Shown one piece after another: positions 52,911-63,220 of a DNA stretch of 64,000 nucleotides. The stretch is taken from positions 42,031,008-42,095,007 of the forward strand of contig CP092879.1 of the NCBI GenBank assembly GCA_030710605.1. The letters are read 5' to 3'. The translations under genes and the position numbers were made by a program. The notes beneath the pieces are model-generated. The model ran no database searches. It was not told the DNA's origin and saw only the letters and a list, made by a program, of their open reading frames with translations. Numbering within the stretch: the first letter of the stretch is position 1; the number at the start of each line of letters is the position of its first letter. The stretch comes from Cordylochernes scorpioides (Eukaryota > Arthropoda > Arachnida > Pseudoscorpiones > Chernetidae).

Positions 52911-53402
52911 CTAGCGGACCCGCCCGGCTTCGCCCGGGTTACCCCGAGTAAAGGTTTGTTTAACGAATATCTCAATAAAGTGAACATTTTTTCCCGGTCC
53001 CTTGAAAAAATACTCGATAAGTTGAATAAAATCAATATTAATTGGTTCCTTCGGTAATTGGAAGTTAAAGGAATAGTATCTTGCCTTTGAATTGTATCAT
53101 TATTCTTGTCTCAAATAAATTGCCGTGTCATCCTGAATTTTGTCTTTCCTAATTTTCTACATTACAAAATCATCGTATCATCATGATAATATTTAGAGCA
53201 GATTGTTGAATTATAACAGATAAATTAGAATATTTATCTTGATTATTTCTAGGCGAAAAGTTATTTCAAAAATTTTATTTGCTAGAAACCTTCCCAGTAC
53301 TATACTAAATAACTTCCCAAAGTTTCATGGCGATCCAATGAATGGTTTGGTCAGGCATAAAGGACAAACAAACAGACATACATTCATTTTTATATATATA
53401 GA
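52911..53402 (-). mobile_element. Non-autonomous Helitron inserted in gypsy pol
   Basis: 492 bp. On the minus strand it starts TCTATATATATAAAAATGAA and ends with a CGGGC-GAAG-CCGGGCG-type hairpin and CTAG. Inserted between A (52910) and T (53403) without duplication. Removing it joins ...SWIL to ...HAYWTAPIVPVLKKDG in a single RT frame (one stop remains), so boundaries are exact. Confidence 0.92.
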
Positions 53403-53869
53403 TAGTTCATGCATATTGGACCGCTCCAATAGTACCAGTATTAAAAAAGGATGGTAGTGTAAGTATTTGCGGTGATTTTAGATGTACAGATAATAAAGCA
53501 ATAGAATTAGATAGGTATCCCATTCCATCGATCGATGAGATCTTTTCAAAATTATCTACAAGCACCGTACTTTCGACTCTAGACCTATCACAGGCTTACT
53601 TACAAGTAATGTTAGCGGAAGAAGCCAAAGCTGTTGTTGATATAAACACAACAAAGAGGTTGTTTTCTTATAAAAGACTACCATATGACGTAGCGGTAGC
53701 ACCAAATAAATTTCAGAGGATTATGGAAGGTCTATTTGCTGATTTGCCAGGTGTGGTCTGCTACACTGATGAAATTTTGTTGCAGGAGAAGACTTTGAAG
53801 ATCATGAACAAAAGTTGGATCTAGTGTTTAGATGATTGCTAGAAAAAGGTTTAAAGTTAAACAGATATA
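53403..53869 (+). pseudogene. Gypsy RT palm region
   Basis: APIVPVLKKDGSVSICGDFR, then STLDLSQAYLQVML (motif A Asp present) and YTDEILLQ at the YLDD site, so the second Asp reads Glu. A frameshift follows and the mariner at 53870 interrupts. Confidence 0.8.
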
Positions 53870-55185
53870 CAAAGTGTGTCCAATAAATAATCAGACTGGT
53901 CAAAAATAAAGAAAAATAGAATGATTCAAAATAATTTTATTAGTTTTTTTCAAAATAGTCTCCTCCCGCATCTATACATAATTTCCATCTTTTCTCCCAT
54001 TATTTGAAACATTTAGAAAAGGCATCTTTCGTGATGTTCTTCAAGACCTTTTTCGAATCCGCTATGTTGGACTCTCTAGTGTCAAATCTCCTTCCTTTTA
54101 GAGCCATTTTGAGTTTTGGAAAAAGAAAGAAATATTTTGGAGCAGGGTCTGGGGAATAGGGAGGTTGTTGAAGTATTTGGATGCCGTGTTCAGCCAAATA
54201 AGTCAGTACAGATATAGCGGTGTGTGGTGGTGCATTATCATGATGGATAATCCAATTTTTGGAACTCCACATTTCACTTCTTTTCAGACGAATTGATTCA
54301 CGTACACGTCTCATAATGTTTAAATAAGACTCCTTATTGATTGCTTGACCTTCCTCTAGATATTCATAATGCACAATTCCCTTTATGTCAAAGAACGTGA
54401 CCAATAAGACTTTGTTTTTTGACTTGCAAAGTCGGGATTTCTTCGTTCTTGGTTCATCTTTTCCTTTCCACTCCATGGATTGGCGTTTTATTTCCGGGTC
54501 ATACCCATAAACCCATGTCTCGTCTCCAGTTATTACTTTTTCCTTCCAATTAGGGTTTTCTTCCACCATGTCAAGCATTTTTTGGCAACTTCAACGCGAT
54601 TCTCCTTTTGTTGGCTTGTGAGCATTTTAGGGACAAATTTTGAAGGTGTCTTCTTTAACTGCAAGTCTTCTTTAATTATCGATCCAACTAATGATTTTTA
54701 TATCCTTGTTTCTTTCACAATGTCCTGTAACCCTATTCGTGAATTTTCTTTTATCAAATTTGAAATTTGGCTCACCTTTTCAGGGTTCCTGTGTAGAATT
54801 GGACGTCCAACACGCTTCTCATATTTCACCGAATCCATTCCATTTTTAAATCGTGAAAACCATCTAAATGTGGTGGGCTTATTTACATTTTCATTTCCAA
54901 ATGCCAATTTCAACAAATCTGAAGTTTCTGAAGCCGATTTCCCCATTTAGTAGCAAAATATAATACAAATTCGTTGTTCGAATTTTTTATCCATTGCAAA
55001 TTAGAAGTTGTCATGCAAGGCTTCTTTTTACAAGCTTACAATTTATCGACTGCGCGCGCAATCACGTGATGTGATATGCCGCAGTGTAGCTGAGGCTTTC
55101 TATTTTTTAAATAGACTTTAAAAAAAATTATCATTTCATTTTTTCTTTGTTTATGACTGGTCTCATTATTTTTGGACACACCTTG
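53870..55185 (-). mobile_element. mariner transposon inside gypsy pol
   Basis: 1,316 bp; TIRs CAAAGTGTGTCCAATAAATA (left) and, read inverted, CAAGGTGTGTCCAAAAATAA (right), with TA on both sides (53868-69 and 55186-87). The transposase lies on the minus strand. Gypsy pol resumes at 55186. Confidence 0.92.
54000..54946 (-). pseudogene. mariner transposase, frameshifted and lacking third catalytic Asp
   Basis: N-terminal HTH part 54698-54946 (NKPTTFRWFSRFKNGMDSVK; VGRPILHRNPEK). The catalytic part 54000-54578 lies in another frame, with about 40 codons lost or frameshifted between. Catalytic Asp in GDETWVYGYDPE and HHDNAPPHTA are present. The third should be in a ...PDLAPCDFFLFP motif but reads PDPAPKYFFLFP, so the DD34D triad is broken. 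Confidence 0.88.
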
Positions 55186-56098
55186 TAAATGTAAATTTAT
55201 AAAGAAATCGGTGGAATATTTAGGGTTTAAAATGGATAAATATGGACTGCATCCCTTAGAAAATAAAATTAAAGCAGTGATAGAGGCGCCTGAACCTAAA
55301 GAATGTTTCGCAATTACGATATTTCATAGGACTCTAAATTATTACTATAGATTCATAAAGAGTATAGCAAAAATTTTAGCGCTATTCTATCAACTTTTGA
55401 ATAAAAATTGTAGATGCAATTGGAAGAAAGAATATCGAATGTTATTTAAAAAATGTAAATCATTATTAATGGACTATGGACTAGGCGTAATTCTGAGTCA
55501 TAGAAATGATAGAAAGGAAGAATGCCCTATAGATTTTGCTTCTAGAACATTAACTGAAGCGGAAAAACGTTTCTCTCAACTAGAAAAGAAAGCGTTGAGC
55601 ATAACTTTTGGCGTTGAGAAATTCAGACAATACTTACTGGAACGAAAATTTGTATTGGTCACAGACAACCGACCCTTAATTCATATATTTTCACCTCATA
55701 AACCAATTCCCATATGTGCATCATCCAGAATTAAAAGATGGTCCTTAAAATTAGCTGCATTAAATTATACAGTGGAATTTCGAAAAACTAGTGATAATTC
55801 CAATGTTGACGCATTGTCACGTCTTCCTTTAGAATCGAGTGTCAGGGAGTCTCTTGATGAAGACCAGGTACTTCTTCTTAGTAAGTCGAATGAGGTACCG
55901 TTCTCTTTTATGGAGGTGGCTAATGAGACGCCCCAAGATAAAATACTGTCTATAGTATTAAGGAATGTTAGAGAAGGCAACTGGAAATTCACAAGGGTAC
56001 CGAGAGAAAACACACTAGCTCCTCATTATAAGATCAATGATGAATTAAGTTTGGAGTTTGGTTGTCTTCAATGGCGTGAAAGAGTGGTAATTCCTTAA
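55186..56098 (+). pseudogene. Gypsy RT C-terminus and RNase H
   Basis: A 308-codon open stretch (from about 55172): KCKFIKKSVEYLGFKMDKYG (RT thumb), then RNase H-like DYGLGVILSHRND, IDFASRTLTEAEKRFSQLEK, VLVTDNRPLIHIFSP and NVDALSRLPL, all typical of gypsy pol. Its first few codons belong to the mariner TIR. Confidence 0.85.
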
Positions 56099-56129
56099 AA
56101 ATTAAGATATTTAATTTTAAATGACTTGC

Positions 56130-56780
56130 ATGAAATACACATGGGGATTGTTAAAATGAAGATGATTGCCAGACGGTATTTTCTGGTGGCCAGGTATAGA
56201 CAGTAACATCGAGGAGTTAACTAGAGAATGTAGAGTGGACTTGGCCCGAAAAACCGTGGCATCGACTTCATCTTGATCTAGCGGGTCCGTTCATGGGAAG
56301 AATGTTTTTGGTTCTCGTGGACGCATACTCAAAGTGGATATAAATTTTTATCATCAAAGATATTACCAGAAAAACGATTATAAGTCATCTTAGAGAAATT
56401 CTCGCCAGAATTGGATTGCCCTAATATTTTGTTACAGATAGCGGAAGACAGTTTGTCTCCGGTGAATTCGAGCAATTTACCAAAATGAATGGTATACGGC
56501 ACACTAAGACCAGTCCGTATAATCCTAGTACAAATGGTTTAGCTGAGAGATATGTAAGAGAGTTTAAAAACATTTTGAGAAAGAATAATGGGAAGGATGA
56601 TTTAGAGACGAATCTACAAAGTTTCCTATTTGCTCATAGAGCATTCCCCCAAACTGCAATAAAGGAATTCCCCGGCGGAACTGCTAATGAAGAGAAGTTT
56701 AAGATCAAGATTCTCGAATTTAATACCAAGATGGGAAATCCGCGAGAGGTATTTCATGAGGCCGTAAGAAGGTAGGAGCA
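56130..56780 (+). pseudogene. Gypsy integrase core
   Basis: In shifted frames: PWHRLHLDLAGPFMGRMFLV, LVDAYSKW (first Asp), FVTDSGRQFVSGEFEQF (second Asp), and NPSTNGLAERYVREFKNILR with the catalytic Glu. Several frameshifts. A proline-rich C-terminal region follows to about 57230. Confidence 0.8.
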
Positions 56781-57233
56781 GTTTACTACAGGTTGTGAGG
56801 TTTATTTCCGCAACTATGCAACTGGACCTAAACGGTAAAAAGGTACCATTTTGGAATTATTGAGCTACCGTCACTACCTTATAAGTTGCGAGGGCGTCGT
56901 GTATAAGAGGCATATCAATCAATTGCGACCTGTGAGAAAGAAACAAGTGGAGACAAGAAATTTGATACTTCTTCGAACATCAGGAGAGAAGCCTGTAGGT
57001 GGAAGTCAGAAATAAAGTGAAGAGGAGGTTCCAGAGGTTACATCAGGAAACAAGGAGACTGCTTCTGTGCACGTACCCTCTTGCACTCCTATACCAGGGC
57101 CTGTTGCTGTGCACTTGCCCTCTTGCACTCCTAAACCGGAGGCTGCCATTGTGCAAGTGCCCGTCCGCAGTCCTAGACCTCAGAGAGCCAGGAAACCCCC
57201 AGACCGACTGGAGTATTATAAAGGGGGGAGATG

Positions 57234-57375
57234 TGTTGTGTATGTAAATAGATGAAGATTATTTGCATTCTTTAAAGTCTCATTATGTAAGAATATATGT
57301 GTATATAAATTGGACATTTTTGTTGGCCAAACGAAAAGAATCTGTGGCTCTTTATTGGACAAGACAAAAACAACA
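57234..57375 (+). repeat. Gypsy 3' LTR
   Basis: TGTTGTGTATGTAAATAGAT to ...ACAAAAACAACA; directly followed by ACGGCATTCCAG, the mariner sequence that also precedes the LINE at 49252-49263. Confidence 0.8.
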
Positions 57376-57959
57376 ACGGCATTCCAGAGTAAAATAAATC
57401 ATCAGAGATAGATAAATATTTTTCAAATGAATTAAAATAAATATAATCGATACTGAGAGAGAGTTGAATTTGAAAAAATAGAAAATTATTATTTTCGAAA
57501 TATAAATAGCTGAGAGGATTCCAGCAAACCGCATGTAAAATATCAGTTTTTTTTTTTGCTACATGTTTTATTTGCATATACCTATTTTACATATCTCAGA
57601 TTGTATTTAAAAATCGTTAACCATTTCTTCTAACTTTTGGCGAAATGGTGTTTTATTAATTTATCATTTTATATTATTAGGGTTCTTTCCTGGCATTTAA
57701 AAAGTAAAAATACGTGTCGTTCAGTTATATTTTTCAATTTATCAAACAATTTGGCCGCTGAATCGCTGATTCTGGTAGGGCGCCATCTAGCGAATAAAGT
57801 TGTAACTAAAATCAATTTCGAATTTTTCATTATTTGCCATAAAAAATCCCATTGCATCCTGAACACAATGGTGTTTACCGCATTGCTCTAGCGCAAATAT
57901 TCGCGGAGTTATTAATTTTTAAAGTTGTGCGGGACTTTTGGATCACCCTGTATATTCTA

Positions 57960-58370
57960 GAAAGCTGACTATGTTTGTAAACCTATATCTGAATCACATA
58001 TAGATTGAGATTTTCTGCAATAGATTACTAGTTTCTCAAAGTTGTTTCTCTAAGGGATTTATCACCCTCGCTGCACACACAGGCAACCTCCCAGGAGCGC
58101 ACCAACCACTTACCTGATGAGAAGCACCGACACGTTCCAAGTTTGCCCAACTTTGGATTTTACGACTTTAAAATACCGAAAGCAATCAAATTTTCCGAGT
58201 TTTCTTTTCTAATAACTTATCTCAATATAATTTCCATGTTACATAAAGTGTTAGGTTCATTTATAATATCTATTTACATATATATAGAAATAGTTAATAA
58301 TATAATCCTTTCCGTAAAATTATAAATAAAAGGCAATTCCTTTTTCCCTCAGCGAATTATCACATATATA
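57960..58370. other. No recognisable feature
   Basis: Unique-looking, with a (TA)n run at the right edge. Confidence 0.35.
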
Positions 58371-58530
58371 TATATATATTTATATTAAAAATGGCATATC
58401 CTGACCAGGAGCACATGTGCTTTACAGAAGGCAGAGCGCCATCTGGTTGAACAGAAATCAACTAAACATTGATTTAGCCTGTTCCCTGATATTTGGCCAA
58501 CCCAATTTCTTGATAAATCAAGAAAATCCA

Positions 58531-58572
58531 TCCACGAACGCGTTTCGCGCTTTTGGCGCTCGTCAGCGTGGA
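58531..58572 (-). ncRNA. Type I hammerhead ribozyme core (family A)
   Basis: Minus strand, 42 nt: TCCACG, CTGACGA, GCGC-CAAAA-GCGC (perfect stem II), GAAA, CGCG, TT, CGTGGA. Stem I is 6 bp (TCCACG/CGTGGA). Stem III is minimal (ACGCGT, self-complementary, favouring dimeric folding). Cleavage is predicted after GUU, between 58537 and 58536. All invariant core residues are present; H17 is U, less usual than C. Confidence 0.75.
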
Positions 58573-58876
58573 GTAGGCTGAACCAATTTATCAAGAAATT
58601 GGGTTGGCCAAATATCAGGGAACAGGCTAAATCAATGTTTAGTTGATTTCTGTTCCACCAGATGGCGCTCTGCCTTCTGTAAAGCACATGTGCTCCTGGT
58701 CAGGATATGCCATTTTTAATATTGATTTCAACACCTGATCTTTTTATATTTTTTTCTTTCGTTTTTTAATGTGCTAAGCGTATTTACGCAAGTTTGGCCT
58801 TAAATACCCATTTCTTGGTTTTTCGGGAAGTCATTGGGACCAAAAATTATTTGTTGGTCGCAGTGGTTCAGCCTAC

Positions 58877-58918
58877 TCCACGCTGACGAGCGCCAAAAGC
58901 GCGAAACGCGTTCGTGGA
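58877..58918 (+). ncRNA. Type I hammerhead ribozyme core (family A)
   Basis: Same 42-nt module on the plus strand: TCCACG 58877-82, CTGACGA 58883-89, GCGC-CAAAA-GCGC 58890-58902, GAAA 58903-06, ACGCGT 58906-11, cleavage predicted between 58912 and 58913, CGTGGA 58913-18. Metazoan hammerheads with tiny self-complementary stem III are known in retrozymes and PLEs. Confidence 0.78.
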
Positions 58919-59129
58919 TGGCTTTTCTTTATTTATCAAGAAATTGGGTTGGCCAAATATCAGGGAACAGGCTAAATCAATGTATAGCTGATTTCTGTTC
59001 CACCAGATGGCGCTCTGCCTTCTGTAAAGCACATGTGCTCCTGGTCAGGATATGCCATTTTTAATATTGATTTCAACACCTGATCTTTTTATTTTTTATT
59101 TTTTTTTTCGTTTTTTAATATATATTTAT

Positions 59130-59475
59130 ATATATATATTTGAAAATAGAGCAATCCATAAACAAATCTTTAATTAAAAAGGCATATATTGGATCAAAAT
59201 ATCATTTATTTTACCAATATTTCAGTTGGCTGAACGCCAACTTTTATCAAAGTAATATAACCTATTAATGTTTGTCAGCAACAAACTCGACGCCACATAA
59301 CGTCAACAGAATTAAGTTTTAAAACGACGTTTTGACGTTATGTGGCGCTGAGTTTGTTGTTGACACACATTAATATGTTATAACACCTTGTTCAGTGGGT
59401 TTCTGTTCCACCAAATGGAGCTCTGCCTTCTGAAAAGCATATGTGCTCCTGGTCAGGATATGGCTTTTTTATTTT
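59130..59475. repeat. Family D palindrome joined to a family A end
   Basis: 59135-59390 is a family D foldback (AAAAAGGCATATATTGGATC; TGACGTTATGTGGCG; ACACACATTAATATGTTATA). At 59395 it switches to family A 3' sequence (GTTTCTGTTCCACCAAATGG to TCAGGATATGG). It looks like an insertion or template switch between families. Confidence 0.7.
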
Positions 59476-59479
59476 TACT

Positions 59480-59715
59480 ATATATAAAATGGTAAAGAAA
59501 TTAATATTTTATATTTGAGTTGGGATTTTTATTGTATATATTCAATTCAGATAGTCATTCCGAACGACGCTCAAGCAATTCACCTATACAATTTTGTTGG
59601 CTATATTAATTCCACCGTTTTAACTGATAGTTATGGACTTATCAGATATTTGATCTGATATTTTAAAAGTGTAGATATTTTAAAGTATCAGATCATGTAG
59701 AATTTGCATAAAAGT
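59480..59715. other. No recognisable feature
   Basis: AT-rich; nothing supported. Confidence 0.35.
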
Positions 59716-59717
59716 AG

Positions 59718-60168
59718 AGAAAGTAGCCGAATAGTTCCTTGAAAAAAAACGACAGAAGGTCGTTGAAATGTCTAAAGTATTAAAGAAAAATTGATTTAAA
59801 TAATTTACGACTCAAATATAAAATAAATCTTCAAATTGGCGCGCGAGCCTTTTCCATAAACTATCAGTGGTAGTAGCAAATATAAGTCACAAAAGAAAAA
59901 CTAAATAATTCGGCTGATATTCTTGAAAATCAAGTAAACAGTAGCCAAATAATTTCTTGAAACAGAAAGCAAGAGAGTTGTTGATATGTCTAAAGTAAAA
60001 TATAAAAAAAAAGTTGATTTAAATAATTTACGATTCAATTATAAACCCAACCTGCAAATTTGCGCGCGAGCCTTTTCCATAAACTATCACGGGTAGTAGT
60101 ATATAGTATAAATCGCGAAAGACTGAATAGTTAGGCTATAGTTTGAAGATTGAGTTTACCTAGCCTTC
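59718..60168. repeat. Tandem duplication (~225-bp unit, 2 copies)
   Basis: Both units contain CCGAATAGTT-like/CCAAATAATT starts, TGTCTAAAGTA, GATTTAAATAATTTACGA, GCGCGCGAGCCTTTTCCATA and AACTATCA..GGTAGTAG. Confidence 0.75.
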
Positions 60169-60169
60169 A

Positions 60170-60350
60170 TTCATAGTTCTTTAAAATAAGAGACACTTCG
60201 GCCAGAAAAATATTTTATTGACCTTTCGACAAAATTCTTTTGACATTATCAGTAAAAGTAATTGAAAACAAAGCATTTAATAATGTCAAATGGTCGAAAA
60301 AAATGAAATTATTGTGGTCGAAGTGTATCTTATTTTGATGAACAAAGCTG
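60170..60350. repeat. Family C palindromic element, copy 3
   Basis: Arms TTCTTTAAAATAAGAGACAC TTCGGCCAG and the inverse GTCGAAGTGTATCTTATTTT GATGAA, with TTGACCTTTCGACAAAATTC in the arms. A right-hand tail follows. Confidence 0.65.
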
Positions 60351-60389
60351 CCATAACCAATTACTTCACTTATTACTTAGATTGATGGT

Positions 60390-60663
60390 TTAATAGGTTG
60401 TAAGAAATTTGACCTATTTTTGTGAGACACGCGTATGACTTCTTTAAAAAAATAATAATAAATTTTCTACTGACGTTACTGCAATGATAACATATTGGGA
60501 GGGTTCACCACTGATGATCCAGGCCCTCCCATTTTTTTATCATTGAAGTAAAATATTGCAGTAAGGGTAGTAGAAATATATTTATTTTAAAAGAAACATA
60601 CGCGTCAAAAATTTCAAATTTCTTATAAAAGATGGCGCACTAATATATCATATTAATAGGCTG
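60390..60663. mobile_element. Family E palindromic element, copy 12, with ~11-bp TSD
   Basis: Arms TAAGAAATTTG...ACGCGTATGA...TTTCTACTG and the inverse; loop with GGGAGGGTTCACCACTGATG, ATCCAGGCCCTCCC. The right tail (AAAGATGGCGCACTAATATA) is one-sided. TTAATAGGTTG (60390-60400) and TTAATAGGCTG (60653-60663) flank it, 10/11 identical. Confidence 0.75.
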
Positions 60664-60669
60664 TGTTAA

Positions 60670-61120
60670 AATATATCAAGTAATATTGAAGTTTTAATGG
60701 TATTCTGTCTTAAGGTATAGGCGTATGGCATTCTACCAGAACAGCTTTAATCCTGTATAGATAATTAACACCATGACACAGTGTACAAAAACAGCGAGGT
60801 TATCACACCCACGGTGGTTGACAACCCATCGACAGAGTGGCCAATGTAATTAGGGAATCTATAAGGAAGATAAGGAACTTATTAATCAACAGTTTTTCTT
60901 GGAGCGGCTTATCTGACAGACCTGTCGTGGATATCGCCTAAATACCTCCCAGATTTCCTGACTGCCTCCATTATTTATTGGAAGAACACCTGTTGACTAT
61001 TTATCCTGTCCCTTGTCAACATGGATATTGTGTCGCGCAGAATTTGAGAGACAAGTAAATAGTTACTACACGCGACGATATAATACATATATATTTGTAA
61101 TACAATATAATGCGGCTTAT
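60670..61120. other. No recognisable feature
   Basis: Unique-looking; nothing supported. Confidence 0.35.
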
Positions 61121-61124
61121 GATT

Positions 61125-61445
61125 GTAAAACGTCATTTGAAAATTATCCAGCATGTTTTTCTTTTGAACGAAAAATATAAATTTATTTTAAGAAGAAATA
61201 ACGATTATTTCTAACCTTAGGGATGAAGTATGAAAGCATGAATTGTGAAGAGTAATGATAAACGGAAAAATAAAGTGTCCAGGTATAGGATTTATTTTTC
61301 CGTTTATCATTACTCTTCACAATTCCCTCATTTCATACTTCATCCCTAAGGTTAGAAATAATCGTTATTTCTCCTTTAAATAAATTTCTATTTTTCGTTC
61401 AAAAGAAGCACATGCGGGATAATTTTCAAATGTCGTATTTATTAA
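61125..61445. repeat. Family L long palindrome
   Basis: Near-perfect inverted arms of about 140 bp (61130-61272 against 61293-61440) with TAGGGATGAAGTATGAAAGC, AATTGTGAAGAGTAATGATA and GAACGAAAAATA blocks; loop CAGGTATAGG. No ORF and no clear target duplication. Confidence 0.8.
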
Positions 61446-61449
61446 AGGT

Positions 61450-62475
61450 ATTTATTGATATTATAAGATGGTATTTATTAAAGGTATCAAACAATTTACT
61501 TTTCTTTGATGTTCTTTACTCAAATTGAGAGATTTCACCATAGTAGAAATCACAACACCAATTGGTATACTGGTTACCTTATTTGTTCGAATTTGCCAAT
61601 GATATATTGTCAATCTTCGTGATGAATTTATAATAAATATTGATATTTTATCCTTTATAGATGACAATATTCATTAGTTGAGTTAGGTTATATGACCAAA
61701 AGACATTTTTTCATCATATAAAACCAGCTTTTTTTCAACTGTCAATTTTTAAATGCATTTCTGGTCAATAGGTATCTGTTTTAATCTGTCTTTTTAAAAA
61801 TTAGAACAACAAAGAATACCTAGAGAAGTATTTTATTACATCCTTCAATCAAATTTCTTGCCATTCTATTTTGAACAAGTATAAAAAAGAAAGAAATCTA
61901 ATACCAAGAAAGAATGCGGCTCATCTAAAAATGGAAGAATTTTACTTTTTTTTTTGTCTGAACTCTCTCTAATGTGGATCGAATTGGAAATTTGAGAACA
62001 CCTTACTCTCCATTAATAATGAGATCCTAATGAAGTCATCTAAAAAGTGGTCAAAAATGAAAATAAAATTTCATAGATAATCGGTACCACATCTCATTTC
62101 AGAATTAATACTCTGTTGGAAATTTCCATTATTGACTAGTTCGTCGAGATAATAATCTGGTTTCAAATCCCATGAGGTATTCTTCATTTCCTTTTAGACA
62201 AGAAATTAAATTTGCTTTACACAGATTCTGATTTATTATTCAAAACCTCAAAACATTAATAAGATAATATAAAACATATTTTAACTATATTTCAATAGAT
62301 TATCTCTTATAGGAATACATGTTATATAAAAAAGAGATTTCTGTAGATTGTGATTATCTTGAGTATTATGCTATGTTAATGCAGTCATGGTTTAAATTTT
62401 GAAAGTAAAATAAAAATAGTAAAGATCAAAAATAGCTTTAATTGAGCTAACGGATTATAGTAAAAACATAATTTG
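61450..62475. other. No recognisable feature
   Basis: AT-rich; a short direct repeat GGTATTTATTAAAGGTAT near 61447-61490. Nothing else. Confidence 0.35.
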
Positions 62476-62479
62476 ATAA

Positions 62480-62695
62480 AATTAATGCCTGGCTTAAGGC
62501 GTAAGAATCTAAAAAATTAAAAACTTATTTACATAATGTACAAAATATTTGAGCCGGCCATCGGGAAACAACAATAATGAGTTTTTGTAGGGGAAGCGTG
62601 ACCTCTGGCGGTCGATTTAGCAGAGTATTTGAATCTATAAAATATAATTTTAAATAAAATAATATTTTTAATATAACATATATACGAATTTTTAT
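62480..62695 (-). repeat. Family F repeat, copy 3
   Basis: Minus-strand match to 43975-44180 over the full length, including the upstream TATTATTTTATTTAAAATTA. Confidence 0.7.
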
Positions 62696-62734
62696 ACAAA
62701 ATGAATAGATTTTAGAATTAAAAACAAATTAGGT

Positions 62735-62862
62735 ATATCCTGAACACTAACATTATCGTTTTTTTTTTAGTTGACAGAGCGCCATCTAGTAGAACAAAAT
62801 TCAACTAAAGGTTGATTTGAGCATTAATTTAAAAAGCATATATTGGATCAATTTTACACATT
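62735..62862 (-). repeat. Fragments of families A and D
   Basis: GAGCGCCATCTAGTAGAACA, AAATTCAACTAAAGGTTGAT is a family A body fragment (62775-62820). AAAAAGCATATATTGGATCA at 62832-62852 is a family D terminal fragment. Confidence 0.55.
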
Positions 62863-62954
62863 TTACACATAGTACAAAATAATTTGTAAACATAAAATAG
62901 GCGTTATTGTTAATATCTAAAATATTCACACCTTACGATTATACGAAACATCCT

Positions 62955-63215
62955 TGCATAATACTAATCTTCTCTATATCCTTCCCATCTCCCCAGCGGC
63001 GAAGCACGCGAACTACGATTTCTTCCTAGATCTCGAAATACGTGGTGTCGCTGGAAACCCGCTGGCAATTCTCCACCAAACTCTGCAGCGCTTGTAGAGG
63101 CGCCATATTCATTAAACATAGTATCATGCATATATATAATTATATATTTGAAATAATGCAGACTGTTCCATTTTGCATGTATTGACAAGATGTCAATAAA
63201 ATTATTTTAAAATGA
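62955..63215 (+). repeat. Family J repeat (second full copy)
   Basis: CCAAACTCTGCAGCGCTTGT, AGAGGCGCCATATTCATTAA, then TGCAGACTGTTCCATTTTGC and TGACAAGATGTCAATAAAAT; the same order as 39345-39575 on the minus strand. Confidence 0.55.
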
Positions 63216-63220
63216 AAATT

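Larger units (their letters stand above)
51314..57375 (+). mobile_element. Ty3/gypsy LTR retrotransposon, degenerate, with two nested insertions
   Basis: LTRs of about 139 and 142 bp, both TGTTG...CAACA. The polypurine tract AAAGGGGGGAGA lies just before the 3' LTR, and a PBS-like AAGTGGCGACGAGG lies after the 5' LTR. Gag, protease, RT, RNase H and integrase are recognisable in order, with frameshifts and no env. The usual 4-6-bp duplication is absent: the left flank is LINE RT and the right flank is mariner sequence. Confidence 0.9.
46905..57950 (-). mobile_element. Long-TIR mariner element containing nested insertions
   Basis: TIR tips CAGGGTGATCCAAAAGTCCC at 46905 and its inverse ending at 57950, each beside TA. 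The inverted similarity extends about 410 bp (46905-47320 against about 57540-57950), unusually long for mariner. A transposase pseudogene lies at 48219-48926 (minus). The element's own sequence totals about 2.9 kb; 49264-57375 is inserted material. Confidence 0.88.
58372..59125. repeat. Cluster of three family A units (foldback plus full unit)
   Basis: A minus-strand unit (58585 to 58391) and a plus-strand, 5'-truncated unit (58585-58765) form a palindrome whose 3' ends face out. A complete plus-strand unit (58770-59125) follows. Each ends CTGGTCAGGATATGCCATTT, then TTAATATTGATTTCAACACC. Two hammerhead cores are present. (TA)n-rich flanks (about 58365-58386 and 59117-59133) may be a target duplication but are low-complexity. 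Confidence 0.85.

Noticed and set aside
60170-60350. Hammerhead in family C (GGCCGAAGT motif)
   Set aside because: There is a GCCGAAG stretch but no CUGANGA partner in any copy examined.
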